Origin: Adineta vaga
Taxonomy: Eukaryota; Rotifera
Direction of reading: 5' to 3'
Assembly (NCBI GenBank): GCA_021613535.1
Contig: CP075496.1
Span: 14,322,001 to 14,386,000 of the forward strand
Length of the DNA stretch: 64,000 nt
The notes under the pieces: model-generated
What the model was told of the DNA's origin: nothing
The model's database searches: none
Seen by the model: only the letters and a program-made list of their open reading frames with translations
Program-made: the position numbers and the translations under genes
Shown here: piece by piece, positions 11,727-25,095 of the stretch
Numbering within the stretch: the first letter of the stretch is position 1
Layout of the letters: each line of letters starts with the position of its first letter

Positions 11727-13361
11727 TTAATCGATATCTTTAAATCTAAAAGCCAAACTTGGTTTTTGCATTTCATAATTAAATCCAATAGGTGGAGTTA
11801 ATTTTGTAATTTCATTAAGAACACATTCGATAAATTGTGTTGTTGTTGCTGTACCACCAATATCTGGTGTTTTGATTTTATGTTCTTGAATTGTATTTAA
11901 AACAGCATTTTTTATCGCTGAACAATGATGTTCCAATCTAATTGAAGAAAGTTTAGAAAAAGCCCAGGAAAATAATTGTATTTTACAAAAAAAATCTTGA
12001 AGAATTTTTACCCTAAATATTTCAACATATTTGCTGCAGCAAAAAGAATTCCTGATGGATTCGCAATATTCTTTCCAGCAATACCTAATCCAGTATTTCT
12101 TGTTCCTTGTTCAAAAATGGCATAATGATCACCATAATTTGATCCAGCAACAAATCCTGATCCACCAACAAGACCAGCACATACATTTGAAATAATATTC
12201 CCATATAAATTTGGCATAACCATAACATCAAATTGTGTTGGTCGATTAACCAATTGCATACATGTATTATCAACAATCATTGTATCAAATTTAATATCAG
12301 GATATTCAGTAGAGATTTCTCGGCAACAATCAATAAATAAACCATCACTTAATTTCCTATGAAAAGAAAAATGCGAAATACAAGATATTAAAAATAAAAT
12401 TTTGTCTTACATGATATTAGCTTTATGAACGGCAGTGACCTTCTTTCGATCAGCATGTTTAGCTATTTCAAAAGCAAAACGAGCAATTTTTAGTGATTTT
12501 GCTCGTGTTATAACTAAAATCAAAGGAATTCAATTGATTGGTTTTCTTTTTAAACAGAAAGTAAATGTTACCTTTAAGACTTTCTACAACTCCTGGAACT
12601 GACTAAAGCAAAAAACAAAAGCACGAAATACAAACGATGAAATTAACTAATAAATTACTTCATGTTCAAGTGAACTGTATTCTCCTTCAGTATTCTGACG
12701 TATAACAAGAATATCAATATCTGAATGACGTGTAGGGACAACAGGACTTGATTTACAACGAATAACATTTGCAAATAAATCCAAGCGAGTTCTAGAAAAA
12801 TGAAAAACGAATTGAAAAGAAAAATTATGTTTGTTAAATGATTTACCGTAAGAGAACATTAAGAGAATTGGTTGTATTTTGTGATGCAATATTTCCTAAG
12901 TGATTTATTTTTTGTTCAGTAAATAAAATCAAGAATAAAAGACAACAAACCTTTAATAGCTATTCCATTACGTTTAACAGCTGTTATAGCACTTTCAAAT
13001 AAGTCATCACTAGCTTCATTACTTGATAAAGGAATATCTTCAAAATCAATTGGTGCTCGAACACATCTAATTGAAAAGATGATTTTTCAATTTATTAAAT
13101 TCAAGTCTTTACCGAATTGCAGCTTTGACATGTTCCATTAATTCAGGTCCAACACCATCTCCATGAATTAATGTAACAGTATATTTTCCTCCATAAGCTG
13201 TTCTCCATGATGTATTAAACTATTAATTATTTAAAAAAGAAACAAAGAATTTCTCCAATTAATAAGTAACAGAAAAGACAAACTTCAGTTGTCGACGATC
13301 GACGTATTGATATAAACGTTGATAATACACGACGAGTATTTAGTTTTAGAATAGATTGCAT
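11727..13361 (-). CDS. IDH3G: Isocitrate dehydrogenase [NAD] subunit gamma-like, mitochondrial
   Basis: Subunit of the TCA-cycle NAD-dependent isocitrate dehydrogenase in the mitochondrial matrix. Nine exons (13284-13361, 13113-13219, 12951-13066, 12847-12895, 12659-12791, 12572-12602, 12411-12513, 12012-12356, 11727-11937) sum to 1173 nt, giving 390 aa, close to animal IDH3G length. The N-terminus ([14 protein letters not shown]) is basic and hydroxylated, as expected for a matrix-targeting peptide. Family blocks follow: [72 protein letters not shown] and [17 protein letters not shown]. Gamma is favoured over beta by FANVIRCKS, the N-terminal FED block and the RNTG segment, but the bdelloid subunit could be beta/gamma-like; an alpha subunit is unlikely. 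A partial second copy lies at 14447-14790. Confidence 0.93.
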
Positions 13362-13930
13362 TGTTTAATTAATCTATTATATGAACATTATACTCGAAAT
13401 CAAAGACGATCTTTAAAAAATAATAAACAAATAACTCAGAAGGAGTAGAGAAACTATCTATCGTAAAGAAAATCAATATGAAATATGAATCAGTTTTTTT
13501 CTTTTCATTGGATAAGATTTTATCTAAGAATAACATAGATGGCGTTCATGTCACTAGTATTAAACTTGAAACTTGAGTTTTCATATCAAGAGAGCAAGAG
13601 TTCTTTTCAATATCTTCTTTAAAAGGGAACTCAATTGTCGTATCATCGATTCTCTTTTCATTTCACTATATGAAATCAATCACATAATAAACAAATCTTT
13701 TTTTAATTAAAAATTAAATAAAACGATAAATATGATTAAAGAAAATACATATAACTAGATCTTTCGACTCATCCAGAAATCATCAGCAATAGAACAAAAT
13801 ATACACAACAAATTGATTTTATATGATGGAAATGATCGATCTTGAATTATTTTCATTGTTTTATTCCATTTTTGATCAAGTTATCTATTCAGATGATTTT
13901 ACAAGATTCTTCTCTAGGAGAAAGAGAATA
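13362..13930. other. Intergenic 5' of IDH3G
   Basis: Contains the IDH3G promoter region; no ORF or RNA gene supported. If the tandem-duplication model is right, a relic of the 15844 gene could be expected here, but I do not see one clearly. Confidence 0.4.
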
Positions 13931-14446
13931 ATGAAATATTTCTTCATTTTGTTTATTTATGTGTATACATAATGATAAAACCAATCTCATCAAGAAAAAC
14001 ATTGCACGATATTGTTTTTTTTTAAAAGAGAAAAATAAATAAATGAAATCTTTTTATAAAGTGTTGATTTCTCCCATAATATTAATACGTCGATTTTGAC
14101 ATTTTTTCACGGAAATTTCTTTTGCAACCTAATAGAAAAACAGAAAAGTTTAATTAGATAATCTTTCTTAATAAAATTCACCTGTTCTTTAAGTTGTTTT
14201 GTATAAGAAATTAAAAGATTTAATTTTTCTTTAAGATCTTGTTCTTCTTTCGATGAATTCGATGCTTTTTCTTGTAATTCTTTTTGTTGTAAACGATTTC
14301 TTTCAATAGAAATTTTCTTTTGTTGAAACGAATTGATGAGACGATCAACAAATTTATATGAATCACGCATAGAAAATAAACGTAAATATTGAATCAATAT
14401 TTTTCAAAAATGTTTTTAAATCTAAAAACAAAATGAAATTCATTTT
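13931..14446 (-). pseudogene. CDK5RAP3 3'-end relic
   Basis: Nearly identical to 16729-17270, including 3' UTR, the last exon, the last intron and most of the penultimate exon. A 26-bp deletion between short repeats (AAATAAACG) removes the codons around RQLDRL and shifts the frame. Similarity stops at about 14446, where it joins the IDH3G relic. The parent is 2.4 kb away on the same strand. Confidence 0.92.
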
Positions 14447-14790
14447 ACTAGGGTGCTCGAACACATCTTTACAAAAAAGAAGATGATTTTCGAAAAAGAT
14501 TCTTCAATAAAATTCTTACCGAATAGCAGCTTTAACATGTTCCATTAATTCAGGTCCAACACCATCTCCATGAATTAATGTAATTGTATATTTCCCTCCG
14601 TAAGCTGTTCTCCATGATGTATTGAACTAATTTTTAAAAAAAGAAAGAATTCTTTTAAACAAAAAATAAGAAAACAAAAAAAACTACAAACATTTGTTGA
14701 CATCAAACGACACGATGGGATAATTGATGAAAATATCCGACGAGTATTTATAGTTTTAGAATAGATTGCATTGTTTAGTAAATCTAAATA
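14447..14790 (-). pseudogene. IDH3G 5'-end relic (exons 1-3, partial)
   Basis: Matches IDH3G from inside exon 3 (GGTGCTCGAACACATCT) through intron 2, exon 2 and exon 1 to the ATG region. Exon 2 is almost intact. Exon 1 has diverged by small indels. Only a few bases separate it from the CDK5RAP3 relic, so the two truncated genes are fused tail to head. Confidence 0.92.
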
Positions 14791-15843
14791 ATCTACTCTA
14801 TTAAAGAAGATATTACAAGAATAGTAAAAAAATAAATCAGTATAACTTTTGAAATATGAATGATTTATCCTTTTATTTTCCTATTGAATGCTGAAGATAC
14901 TATATTATATGAGAAAATCACATAGATGGCGCAAATTTATAAATAATCAAATGTATGAAAACGAATATATTTACATTACATATAAGATTGGATACGAGAC
15001 TCAATATAAATTTATCTTTCTCTATTTATATTGGTAAACAAAAATGATTTTTTCAATAGAACGAATATTTAACTCGAAAAAATATGGCTTAAGATAGTCT
15101 TGATGTTGGGATCGAAGATGTGTTAATTCATCAATAATGTGATTTTGACATATGAGACACGAAGAAATTTACTTATTTATGTTAACTTTAATTTAATTTG
15201 TTTTCTATTGAATCAACTTCATGATATAATGATTATGTTAGAAGTTTTCCAAAAGCGAATGTTTATCTTTTCAATGGTTTGATGTTGAACAATCATATTC
15301 TATATCAGCGACTGCTTGAAAAATACCATATCCAAGAGCATATGCTTCTTCGGGACACACTTAAGTGTTGGTTATAAGAAAGTTTGAACGTAGAAAACGA
15401 ATAACCCGTCGCTTTACTCGAACTTTATCCGCCCTATACTATTGCAAAGGACCAAAAACATCAACATCATTATATTAATCTATATCTACGAGATGTCATT
15501 AGTGATCGATGATATTATATATTTCAGTCGTTTTTGAGAAAATCTAATACAGTTGTGAAAAACATATTTTTGATATTTTTCAAATATTTAACACTATTAT
15601 TTCAATTTTAAAAATTAAAATAAATTCAATCAAAAGTATTTCGTTGTATTGATCCTCCCGTTCAAAGAAAAAAGGATTTCATTGTTTCTTTGTGTTCAGT
15701 GAATAAAAGCTTCGAAAGTAAATTCTATTTCACGTCATTTCGTTGGATTAATTTGTTTAAGAAGAAAATGTGTTTCACTAAGGTAAATCGTTCCTTTTTG
15801 TTTTTTTAGAATCATTTTGTTCAATTTTTCGTTCAATAAAAAG
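14791..15843. other. Intergenic, nothing recognised
   Basis: AT-rich; no supported gene. 15500-15840 probably contains the 5' region of the 15844 gene. Confidence 0.4.
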
Positions 15844-16199
15844 ATGGATAATACCTTACCACTTCAAAATCAAGAAGTAAACTACATAACCCATATTGTT
15901 GAAAGATTTAAATCTTATGCTAAACATTTTTACTCTTTTAGAACGTTAATCCAGCAACAGGTTTAACCAAAAACGAAGAACAAAATATACTATATATAAT
16001 AACTCAAATGCAACAATCAATGAATTCAATACGTAATGATGTATCTGAATTAAAACAAGGTCTTAGTGACCTAACGAATAAAATCAAAAAACAAGATAAT
16101 TCTATCCAAAAACTAACTGAAGAATTAGCAAAGGTCAAACCCATGTGTCGAGATAATTCTAGTGGATCGACTTCACCAGAAGCTTCAACAGATCTTTAA
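15844..16199 (+). CDS. Small coiled-coil protein of unknown function (96 aa)
   Basis: Two exons (15844-15876 and 15942-16199) join in phase 0 with GT/AG borders and encode 96 aa. The sequence starts MDNTLPLQNQE. The second exon contains a clear heptad-pattern coiled coil (about residues 30-75: QQSMNSIRNDVSELKQGLSD and onward), then a Ser/Thr-rich tail ending in STDL. There are no membrane segments. The ORF alone would suggest a later Met at 16008, but the upstream exon extends the frame cleanly with an ATG preceded by AAAAAG. It lies between IDH3G and CDK5RAP3, pointing away from the former and toward the latter. Function is unknown; BLOC-1-like or SNARE-like short coiled coils would look similar. 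Confidence 0.6.
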
Positions 16200-16850
16200 A
16201 AAAAGAACTTTGTATTTGTTTATTTGTGTTTGTTTTAAATAGGTTATAATCGAGAAAAAAAGAAAAAAAGATTTTATTTTCTTAATTAACAAATATTGAT
16301 TCGAGTGTTTTCTTTTCGTTTTGTGTGTTTCTTGTGTGATTATACATATTAATTGACGTTGAAGTTCTTGTTAGCATTCGAACAGTAGACGTTCATTTAT
16401 ATTATATGTGTGTTATTAATTGTACATTGAAATCGTTAAGTTACATTTCAACAATAAATAATGAAATTGACTTTGTAAAGACCTTCGATGATAAATCTGA
16501 TAAAAGAAAACGTGAGCGCGAAATTTCGAGTTTACGTTTTATAACCAATAAAACTCAATGTTTTTATTATTAAAAAAATCTTTCTCTTTGAACAAGTAAT
16601 ATGAAAAAAAAGGAAAGTTTATGCCGTTTTATTTTAGAAAAATATTCTTCTATTCTTATTGAAATAGTTAAAAACGGTAGATCTTTCGATATTTGCATTG
16701 TCGAGTTATTCAAAACATAGTGTAAATGATGAAATATTTCTTCATTTTGTTTATTTATGTGTATACATAATGATAAAACCAATCTCATCAAGAAAAACAT
16801 TGCACGATATTGTTTTTTTTAAAAGAGAAAAATAAATAAATGAAATCTTT
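16200..16850. other. Intergenic (convergent 3' regions)
   Basis: 3' UTRs of the 15844 gene and of CDK5RAP3. The part from about 16729 is duplicated at 13931. No gene seen. Confidence 0.5.
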
Positions 16851-19004
16851 TTATAAAGTGTTGATTTCTCCCATAATATTAATACGTCGATTTTGACATT
16901 TTTTCACGGAAATTTCTTTTGCAACCTAATAGAAAAACAGAAAAGTTTGATTAGATAATCTTTCTTAATAAAATTCACCTGTTCTTTAAGTTGTTTTGTA
17001 TAAGAAATAAGAAGATTTAATTTTTCTTTAAGATCTTGTTCTTCTTTCGATGAATTCGATGCTTTTTCTTGTAATTCTTTTTGTTGTAAACGATTTCTTT
17101 CAATAGAAATTTTCTTTTGTTGAAACGAATTGATGAGACGATCAACAAATTTATATGAATCACGCATAGAAAATAAACGATCTAATTGTCGTTGAGAAAT
17201 AAACGTAAATATTGAATCAATATTTTTCAAAAATGTTTTTAAATCTAAAATCACAATAAAATTCATTTTTATCTTCATATCTTCTTTTTTTATACCATTT
17301 TCATTGATTTTTTGAATGAAACTCGGAGCATTTTGCATGATAAATGTCATGAGAATTGTTTCATTGACATGATATTCATTAAGACGTTGTTTTAAAAATG
17401 ATTGAATCTAAAAAGAAAAAAGGATTAACAGATAGAATAAATAATCCAAACTGACTCGATGAAGTTCATGAATGAATGATATATAAGTTTGACGATTCTC
17501 TAATAATGTTAACGCATCATTTCCACGAGCAATTCCATCATCAACTATTGAAGGAAAGAAAACAAAAAAAGAAATTTTGGAAGAATGAAAAATAGAATTT
17601 ACTTGAATGATTTGCACCATTCGTAGCAGCTTCTCGTAAAGCATCAGGAATTGAATTTGGATTATTTCCATTTGATGATAAAGCAGGATCAAGTAATTCA
17701 GGAACTGTATCAATAGCAGACCAATCAATTTCAGGTTCCTAAAACAAAACAATAAAAGAAGGGTTTTCTTTCTAAATGAAAAATGAATTGATTTTTTCAT
17801 ACAATATCAAAATCAATAACATCCGATTGTTCAACAGTTTGTTTAACTTCAATTCCTTGAATACTTGTTGTTAAATCTTCATCATCTAATCCAAGAATAA
17901 GATTTGATTCAACATCATTACTTTCTGTTGTTTCTGCAAATTTATAGTTCAATGCTGGTCGTTCAATACTAACAGGAATATGTCCTCCTGTTTTCCATTG
18001 ATAAACAGTTGTATTTCCATATTGAATTAAATAGTTAAGAATGGGTAAATATTCTTCATTCGAAGATTTTGTTGTTGAATGAAAATGTTTCATAAATTCT
18101 AAATAAAATTCTACTGTTGATTTTAATAATTGAATTAAACTTGTTTCATCATTTGCTAATTCATTACAAATATTTGGTAATAATTCAATACGTTGAATTA
18201 ATTCTTTTTGAACATGATCACCCTTAAATAAAAGATTCTTCTTATTTAAAATCGTAAAAACAACTTTTTCAACAAACTTTAATTGACATTTCTTGACATA
18301 ATTGTAAATATTGTTTATCAATTTCATGAATAGTTTTATCTAATTCAGCATGACGTGAATGACATTCATCACGGATTTGTTGACATTTATTGATTTGTTT
18401 TTTTAAAGCTGGAATTTCAAAAGCCACATTTCGTTGAAGAATTTGTGAAGATTCAACTAAAAATTTCTTGATTTTGTTTTATTTAAAAAGAAATTGAAAT
18501 ATTCAAACCGAGATAAACGGAATTTTTTTCATAATTTGAAATAATTGTTTTCCAATCCTAAACGAATTTTTTTCATAGAAGAAATTCATTTTGAAAAAGA
18601 AAAAGAAATTACTTTCATTCGTTGAGATGAATACATTCCAAACATATTTTTACTTTCTTTTTCCGTTTCTTTTAATATTTCAATAATTTTTAAACAACAA
18701 AAATAATCCAAATCTAATTAAGAAAGAAAGAAAGATAAAGAAAAAGAAACTATTTCTTATTTTTCCTACATGAAGATCCAAGTAATCTTTTGATTTCATC
18801 ATGTTCCGGCATATCTAAAATAGCTTGTTGAATTTTTGCTCGAATAGCAACAGATCGTTGATTCCAATCTTTTGAGCAATGACGACGATCAACTAACCAA
18901 TCTATTAGAAAAATTGATTTCATTAGAAATCAAAAATATAAATAATTAAACGAACCAACAAGTTTTGTTAAATGAATATCAATTGTACTATCATCGATAG
19001 TCAT
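16851..19004 (-). CDS. CDK5RAP3: CDK5 regulatory subunit-associated protein 3
   Basis: Partner of the UFM1 E3 ligase complex (UFL1/DDRGK1) that steers ufmylation of ER-bound ribosomes. Ten exons (18956-19004, 18770-18901, 18613-18713, 18509-18557, 18278-18456, 17803-18222, 17603-17738, 17456-17544, 16979-17407, 16851-16925) sum to 1659 nt, giving 552 aa, slightly longer than the vertebrate protein. Signatures are the N-terminal DWLVDRRHCSKDWNQR, YSSQRMKDWKTII, EIPALKKQINKCQQIRDEC, GNTTVYQWKTG, an IDWSAID segment (vertebrates have IDWG repeats), ARGNDALTLLENRQTY, SMRDSYKFVDRLINSFQQKK, and the C-terminal INIMGEINTL. Coiled-coil regions dominate. The start is the first ATG, with MTIDDSTIDIHLTKL matching family starts. 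It lies about 400 bp from the 3' end of TPP2, on the same strand. Confidence 0.95.
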
Positions 19005-19400
19005 TTTCTTAGAGGTAATAAGAATTTAAATAGATCTACAAATAACATAAAATAATAACGAGACAATGGAATCTTTCACAAAAACAGTAGATAGAGGTTT
19101 GTGTTGTATGGTAAACTAGTAAAGCAAAGAAAAGACTTGCAAGATTGATTCAATGGCGGATGTCATAATATCGTTACGCTGGGTATCGTGACGTTTCGCT
19201 TTCAATATGCGGGGTATAGATATTAAGACATCTATGGGAGAAAGATATCGCTTGTTAATATCAGTTTTATGTTCTGAACGATGATTAAATCTAGAATGAT
19301 AAATGTTTTAATTTAATTCGAATGAATACATTTAATGTATTTATCAAATAACTTCGCTTTTTTTCGAAGGTGTGTTATTGAAAGGAAAAAGAAAAAAAAA
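19005..19400. other. Intergenic between TPP2 and CDK5RAP3
   Basis: Short spacer holding the CDK5RAP3 promoter and the TPP2 3' UTR. No repeats or ORFs supported. Confidence 0.5.
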
Positions 19401-22400
19401 CTAAAAAAGAACGTATGAAGAAGGATATTTCGCGATGATTAATCTTTCTTGATATTTTATTAAATATTTCATATTCATTGTTTGATAAAGCTAAAATAAA
19501 AGTTTTAATAAATAAAAAATGTGAAATATTAGAAACGAAAGAAGTTTTTACTTGAAGTAATTTATTATCATATTCTTGTTGTTGAGAAATTGATTTGTCT
19601 TCAAGTTGTTTTAAAACTAATTTCCAAAGTTTTCCATAAGATTTTTTCATTAAATAAAATTTCATATAAAAATTCGTTAATTTTGTATCATTAACATCCA
19701 AATGTTTTTGTAAAATTTTCCAAATATTTCCTAATTGATTTGAAATTTCTTCATTAATATTTGATAAATCACATAAAGACATTCCGTAAGATAAATAAAT
19801 ATCAATTAACCAATTTCGACGTTTTTCCATATCACTAAAATGTAACGAAAAGAATTTCTTATTTCATTTTCATATTTTCAATTCAATTACATTTTTGTAT
19901 CTTTTTCATTTGTTAACGAATTTTTTTGTCCAAAAAATTTCAAAATAAGATCTTCATCAAATAAAGGTAAAAGTTTGTCTTGAATAAATTGAATAATTTC
20001 ATTTAATTTTTCATCTTTTTTCTCATTGGTCAATTGTGATTGTTGTTGTTTGAATTGATTTTCAAGTTGTTGAAGACGAGCAATATGTAATGGAATATGA
20101 TCTTTTTGTTCATTTAATAATTCTTCATAAAGTTTACCTTGATCATCATTTAATCTAGAAGAAAATCAATGAATGAGAATTTCAAGATTAATTTCGATGA
20201 TTTACTTTGGTATCCATGAAATTTTCAAATCTCGTAAAGCTTCTTGATATTGTTGATCTTTTGAATTTGTTGTTCCATCATCAGTTGTTGATGGAGAATT
20301 ATTTTGTTTTTTTGTATTTGTATTTGATGAAGATTTTTTTGAAGAAGCTGATGATGATGTCGAAATTGGTTCAGTAAAATAATGATAAATAGAATTCATT
20401 TCCTTAAAAAAAAGAAATTTTATAAAAAGATTTCAAGAAATGAAAATTTAAATAAACGAACCAATTTTTTCATTTTCTCGTTTTTAGGAAATGTCATTGT
20501 TCCTTTTAAAAATGTTCCACTTATTGTATTAATAACTTTTGGAAGTCTAAATATGAAATGAAAATTTGAAATTTTCTAAAACTGAAATCAAACCAACTTG
20601 TCTTCTGGAACTGTTGTCATATAAATAGGCATTTGATGTCCCCATTGTAATTTAATTGATGATGCTTGAATTTTTTTCTTTTGTGTATGTAAAGCATCTA
20701 AGGAATGATAGAAATCTCCGGATGGAATTCCAGTCACTTTATGTTCAATATGTAAAGCTAAACCATTTCCTGATGTATCTTTTAATAAACGTTCTAATAA
20801 ATCAGATTTATCATGACGAATTTGCATTCGAATAAGAAAATCTCCTTTGTCTAATTTTAATGAATACTATTCACAATGAAAAAGACACATTAGTTATACA
20901 TATTTTCAATCAAATTTATTCTTCTTACATCTTTCATAACATCTCCTGAACCTAAATATTGTTTATTTGTATCGAAACACATCCAAAAAGCACCTTCATA
21001 TTCATTGTCATAAAGAAATTCATGTAAATATGGACATTTTACTTGAATTTCAGAAGCTTTTAACTAAATAAAGAAAACAAAATTAGTAAAGAATTTCGAC
21101 GAGGATGGGAGGCTAAGACTTCTGGCACTGCCATTACACACACAGTAATGTAAATTACATACACAAACAATTTGAATTTGGTGCATGTCTATCTATGAGA
21201 AAGAGACGAAAAGACATTGAAAATCTTACCAACGTGAAATTAAACACAAGAATTAATTGATAAATTTGTCTTTGTTCAGTTAAACAATCTCTTTTGGATA
21301 GAATTTGTATTTTACTTTCATCTTTATTTGGTCTTAGTGTTTGAACTAAATATTTCCAATTAATAATTGGTAAACCATAGATATCTTCATATGTATTAGT
21401 TAAACGATTTTCTAAAAGAAATCTTTCATAAGATTGACTACTACGTAAATGCATTGAAATCGAAGGTGAAATGAGAATTGAATGAAATCGTATAGAATAA
21501 TCTGTATCTATTATTGATAAACTTGACCACCAACGTGCTAAACATATTTCTAATGTTCGTTTATCTTGTACATTGAAATAACATTGAAATGTTGAATTGG
21601 GTGATAAACGTATTAATTTTTCAAATTCAGTTAAACGAAATGAACGACCAGGTTCAAGTTGAACAAAATGCAAATTCATTTGAGCAGATATATCAGACGA
21701 TTTGTTCATTATTTTGAAAGCTATGAATGAAAAAGATTCGAGTTAAGAAGAAAAAAGAAAGGATTTCAAAACAAACAAGCAATATTTGCACCAATTGGAA
21801 CTTGAAGAAAATGACGACGAATTTGACCAGCTTTAAATGTTTGAGAATTCAATTCTAATGTATAATTAGGTGTATTAACACTAAATAGAAATAAATATCA
21901 ACTAAAAGTTCAAATAAACATTCAAATATTACCTTAATGGTTTAATAATTGTTATTGGAAATCGAGTTAATGGTCCTGCATTAATTTGATTAATATCAAA
22001 TGCTTGTAATTCAGTAAAATGAACTTGATCTTCTTTTAAATGTGATGGATCAATGCGAATATCGAATGTTCGATCAATATAAGCTAAATCAAGAAATTTT
22101 CCATGTTGAACATAACTAACTGGTGGATCACAAATAAATGATAGACGACAACCAAATTTAATTTTGACTTCTTGATCTAAATATAAACATTGAATTTTTT
22201 CTTTAAAAAAAGAAAACCGAAAAGAAATTTGAAGAATTTACCATCATAAGTCACTGATTGATTATTTGATTTTGTTAAATATTTTGATTTAATTGTTAAA
22301 CGAATATCACCTGAACTTGTTTGAACATGATCAAAATCTCTTAAATAAATACCTCGTCCTTGTCCACCTGTAATATCTAATTGAATTTTTGATAAAATGG

Positions 22401-24510
22401 ATGGTTTAACTAATGAACGAATGTAATCCAATGCTTTATGTATTTGTATAAGACCAGCACCAACAGAAAATTCATCATCTAATTTTTGAGCAGTATTCAT
22501 TAATGCACGACGAATCAAGGACGGATTATATTCAATTTCTTCTTGTTTCAATGCACTTAATAAAAGAGCTAAAGAAAGAAATGAATAATTCGAAAAAAGG
22601 AAAAACAAATATTTCATTTTACCAACACAACCAGCAGCATTTGGTGATGCCATTGATGTTCCATTCATTAATTGTCTTTGACATAAATTATATTGAGGAA
22701 CACTTGTAATAGCAGCACCAGGTGCACTAATACAAACTCCTAACCATCCATCACTACATGGACCACGTGATGACCAAGTAAATGGTGTTGTACAGCCAGT
22801 ACATTCTCTCAATGCATATTCAGCTAATTGCATTTCTGGTGTTACGTAAGCACCAACACCTTGAGAAAGAAAAAAAAAGGAATTTTCATATGAAATACTT
22901 CTCCTAACTTACCTACCGATAAGATTTGTGCACGTTGCACCTGGTGCACCAGTTGTACTTAAAGCAGGACCATTATTTCCAGCTGATGAAACAAATATAA
23001 TTCCATGTTTTTCTACAGCTTCATTAAAAAGATCTTGAACACGTCTAAAATAATTTTCTTCTTCAATTTCTTTTTTTAAAAGAAAATCTTTTACCCAGAA
23101 TTTGGAATATGACAATCTTCACCATAACTCATATTGATTATATCAACTTTATAATCAATACAATATTTAATCTAATTAAAATGAAATAAATATTTTTTGT
23201 TTGAATCAAAAAAGACAAACATACAGCACGAATTAATGATGGAATTGTTTCCATTGTTGATAAACGATGATCACCAATATTGATTGATAACAATTGTGCA
23301 CCAGGTGCAACACCATTTTCTTCTGATGAATCACCAAAATAAGCAGCAGATATAGCTCCCACATGAGTTCCATGAGATCCTAAAGAATGAAATATTTTCA
23401 ATGTTTTTAAATTCTCAACAAAATTCACCGCCAACAACAACAATTTCTAAAACATTAATTTCATGATGAATTTGTACTGAATATGTCACCATATCTAAAT
23501 CAAATAAATTTCTTTAAATAAACAAAATTTTCTTCAAACACACAAACCAATAACACTAAATGTTGCAAATTCATGTGAATCATAATAATTCGTTAAACAT
23601 TTCGATTGTTCAAGATCTCCTTGTTCGGATGTATCAATACATGCTCTAAACATTTATAAAAATCTGCTTCTTTTCTTTTTCCTTTAATCTTTCTTCACAA
23701 TCTTACATCCATTTTTGTCCATCATTCCAAACAATACAATCAAGAAATGGTCCTGGATCATTATATTTCTTTTCTACTTCTTTTAATGCATCAACAAATG
23801 CTTGAAATTCTTCTCGAATTAATTTTTGTTCCTTTTTGAAAAAAGAAGAATTATTCAAATAAATTTCTTCCAAAACCATCAAATGGAATTTTTACTTCAT
23901 TTGGAGATGGAAATTTATTGATATGTTCATCAAGACGACGTTGGGCATCAACTAAAGCTTGTCGGTGTTCAAGATCAAAGAATTTTTCTCGACGTTCTTT
24001 CTAAAAAACTAAAATAATTGAAGAAAATGAAAAATTGTTCTTCTCTACACTTAATCGTTCAAAAGCACTGCTGGGAATCAATTGTTTTAATGCTTTAATT
24101 CCAATATGATAATTTCCAGATGGATTTTGCCATGTTGATGGAACTTTTAATTTTCTTCCCGATAAACCTTGAAGAAAATCACCATCTTGATCTGTAGATT
24201 TTGTTATTTTAACAATTGTTGAAATATCTACATCACCACTTCCAGTACTATCACGTAAATCAATTAATTTCACTTCTCCTGTACTTGTTTTCTAAAAGAA
24301 AAACTATTTTCTAAAACAAAATCGAATGAAAGCAAATACTTGAAGACCATTTGCTAAAGGATCAATTCCTGTATCAATAATTGCAATTGTTACTTGTCGA
24401 CCATCATATTGAGGATGTTTAGTTAATAATTGTAAAGCACCAGTCGGTTGTTTAGGTAAAATACCAGCAACTGGAAAATGTGTATCGATTTCAACAGATG
24501 ATAAATTCAT
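19401..24510 (-). CDS. TPP2: Tripeptidyl-peptidase 2
   Basis: Giant cytosolic subtilisin-like exopeptidase that removes tripeptides from proteasome products. Translation starts MNLSSVEIDTHFPVAGILPK at 24510. The catalytic Asp is in AIIDTGIDP (near 24370), His in GSHGTHVGAIS (near 23360), oxyanion Asn in SSAGNNGP (near 22980) and Ser in MNGTSMASPNAAG (near 22650). The family-specific insert between Asp and His is present (GSGDVDIS, NPSGNYHIGIKAL, DPGPFLDCIVWNDGQKW). Downstream blocks FKAGQIRRHFLQVP, CLARWWSSLSIIDTDYSIRF, YLGSGDVM, LRLQIRH-like MQIRHDKSDLLERL and YQEALRDLKISW match the rest of TPP2. The last exon (19401-19490) reads YLIKYQERLIIAKYPSSY and ends VLF; the alternative reading through that intron is spurious. 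Many introns of about 50-60 bp; one at 21064-21229 is unusually long. A Ser/Asn-rich linker lies near 20300. Confidence 0.95.
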
Positions 24511-25095
24511 ATCTACAATTTAAAGAATTTTTTAACAAAAAAGTCTTTATCAGTTACTCTTCATAAATATGAATCATCAAATATATGTCATGAGAATGAG
24601 TTTGATATTAGTAATCGAAGAGTTAATATCAAAAGCTGATTCTAAAAAATTCCATAGTCATGTTAATATATGTATCATATTTCATTGAATAATTCTTGTT
24701 AATAAGTAAAAAGATTTGAACAAAAAAAAATATATTCTGTAATCTATTAGAAAAAAAAATAGAATGAATAAATATTCGAATTGAAAGAAAAACAAAGAAC
24801 GGGAGTCATATGTTTTATTTTCCGAATGATTATCATGTCGATGTTATAAAGAAGAAATATAAAACAGAAAGAAAGAAAGAGAGCGTATGTATACAAAGTA
24901 AAGAGCAAAAAAGCGAAATGATCAGTTTAGAAAAATTCTATAATTCAACTTTCGTCGAATAACGAATCAAAATTCTTTGTTTTTTTTAAATAATTCTGAA
25001 TAAATATAAATGTAAAATAAAAAAAAGAAAGAAAGAAGGGGGAATGCACTGACACGAACCGGTCTTTAGTCTTTTTTTCTGAATTTTTATCAATT
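24511..25095. other. Intergenic between CHMP4 and TPP2
   Basis: TPP2 5' region and CHMP4 3' UTR, with short A-rich runs. Nothing else seen. Confidence 0.5.

Noticed and set aside
17408-17800. Leu/Phe-rich minus-strand ORF
   Set aside because: Wrong-frame read through CDK5RAP3 exons and introns.
19375-19490. C-terminus of TPP2 read straight through the last intron
   Set aside because: Splicing at 19491-19551 gives YLIKYQERLIIAKYPSSY, which matches the family C-terminus; the read-through is Phe-rich intron sequence.
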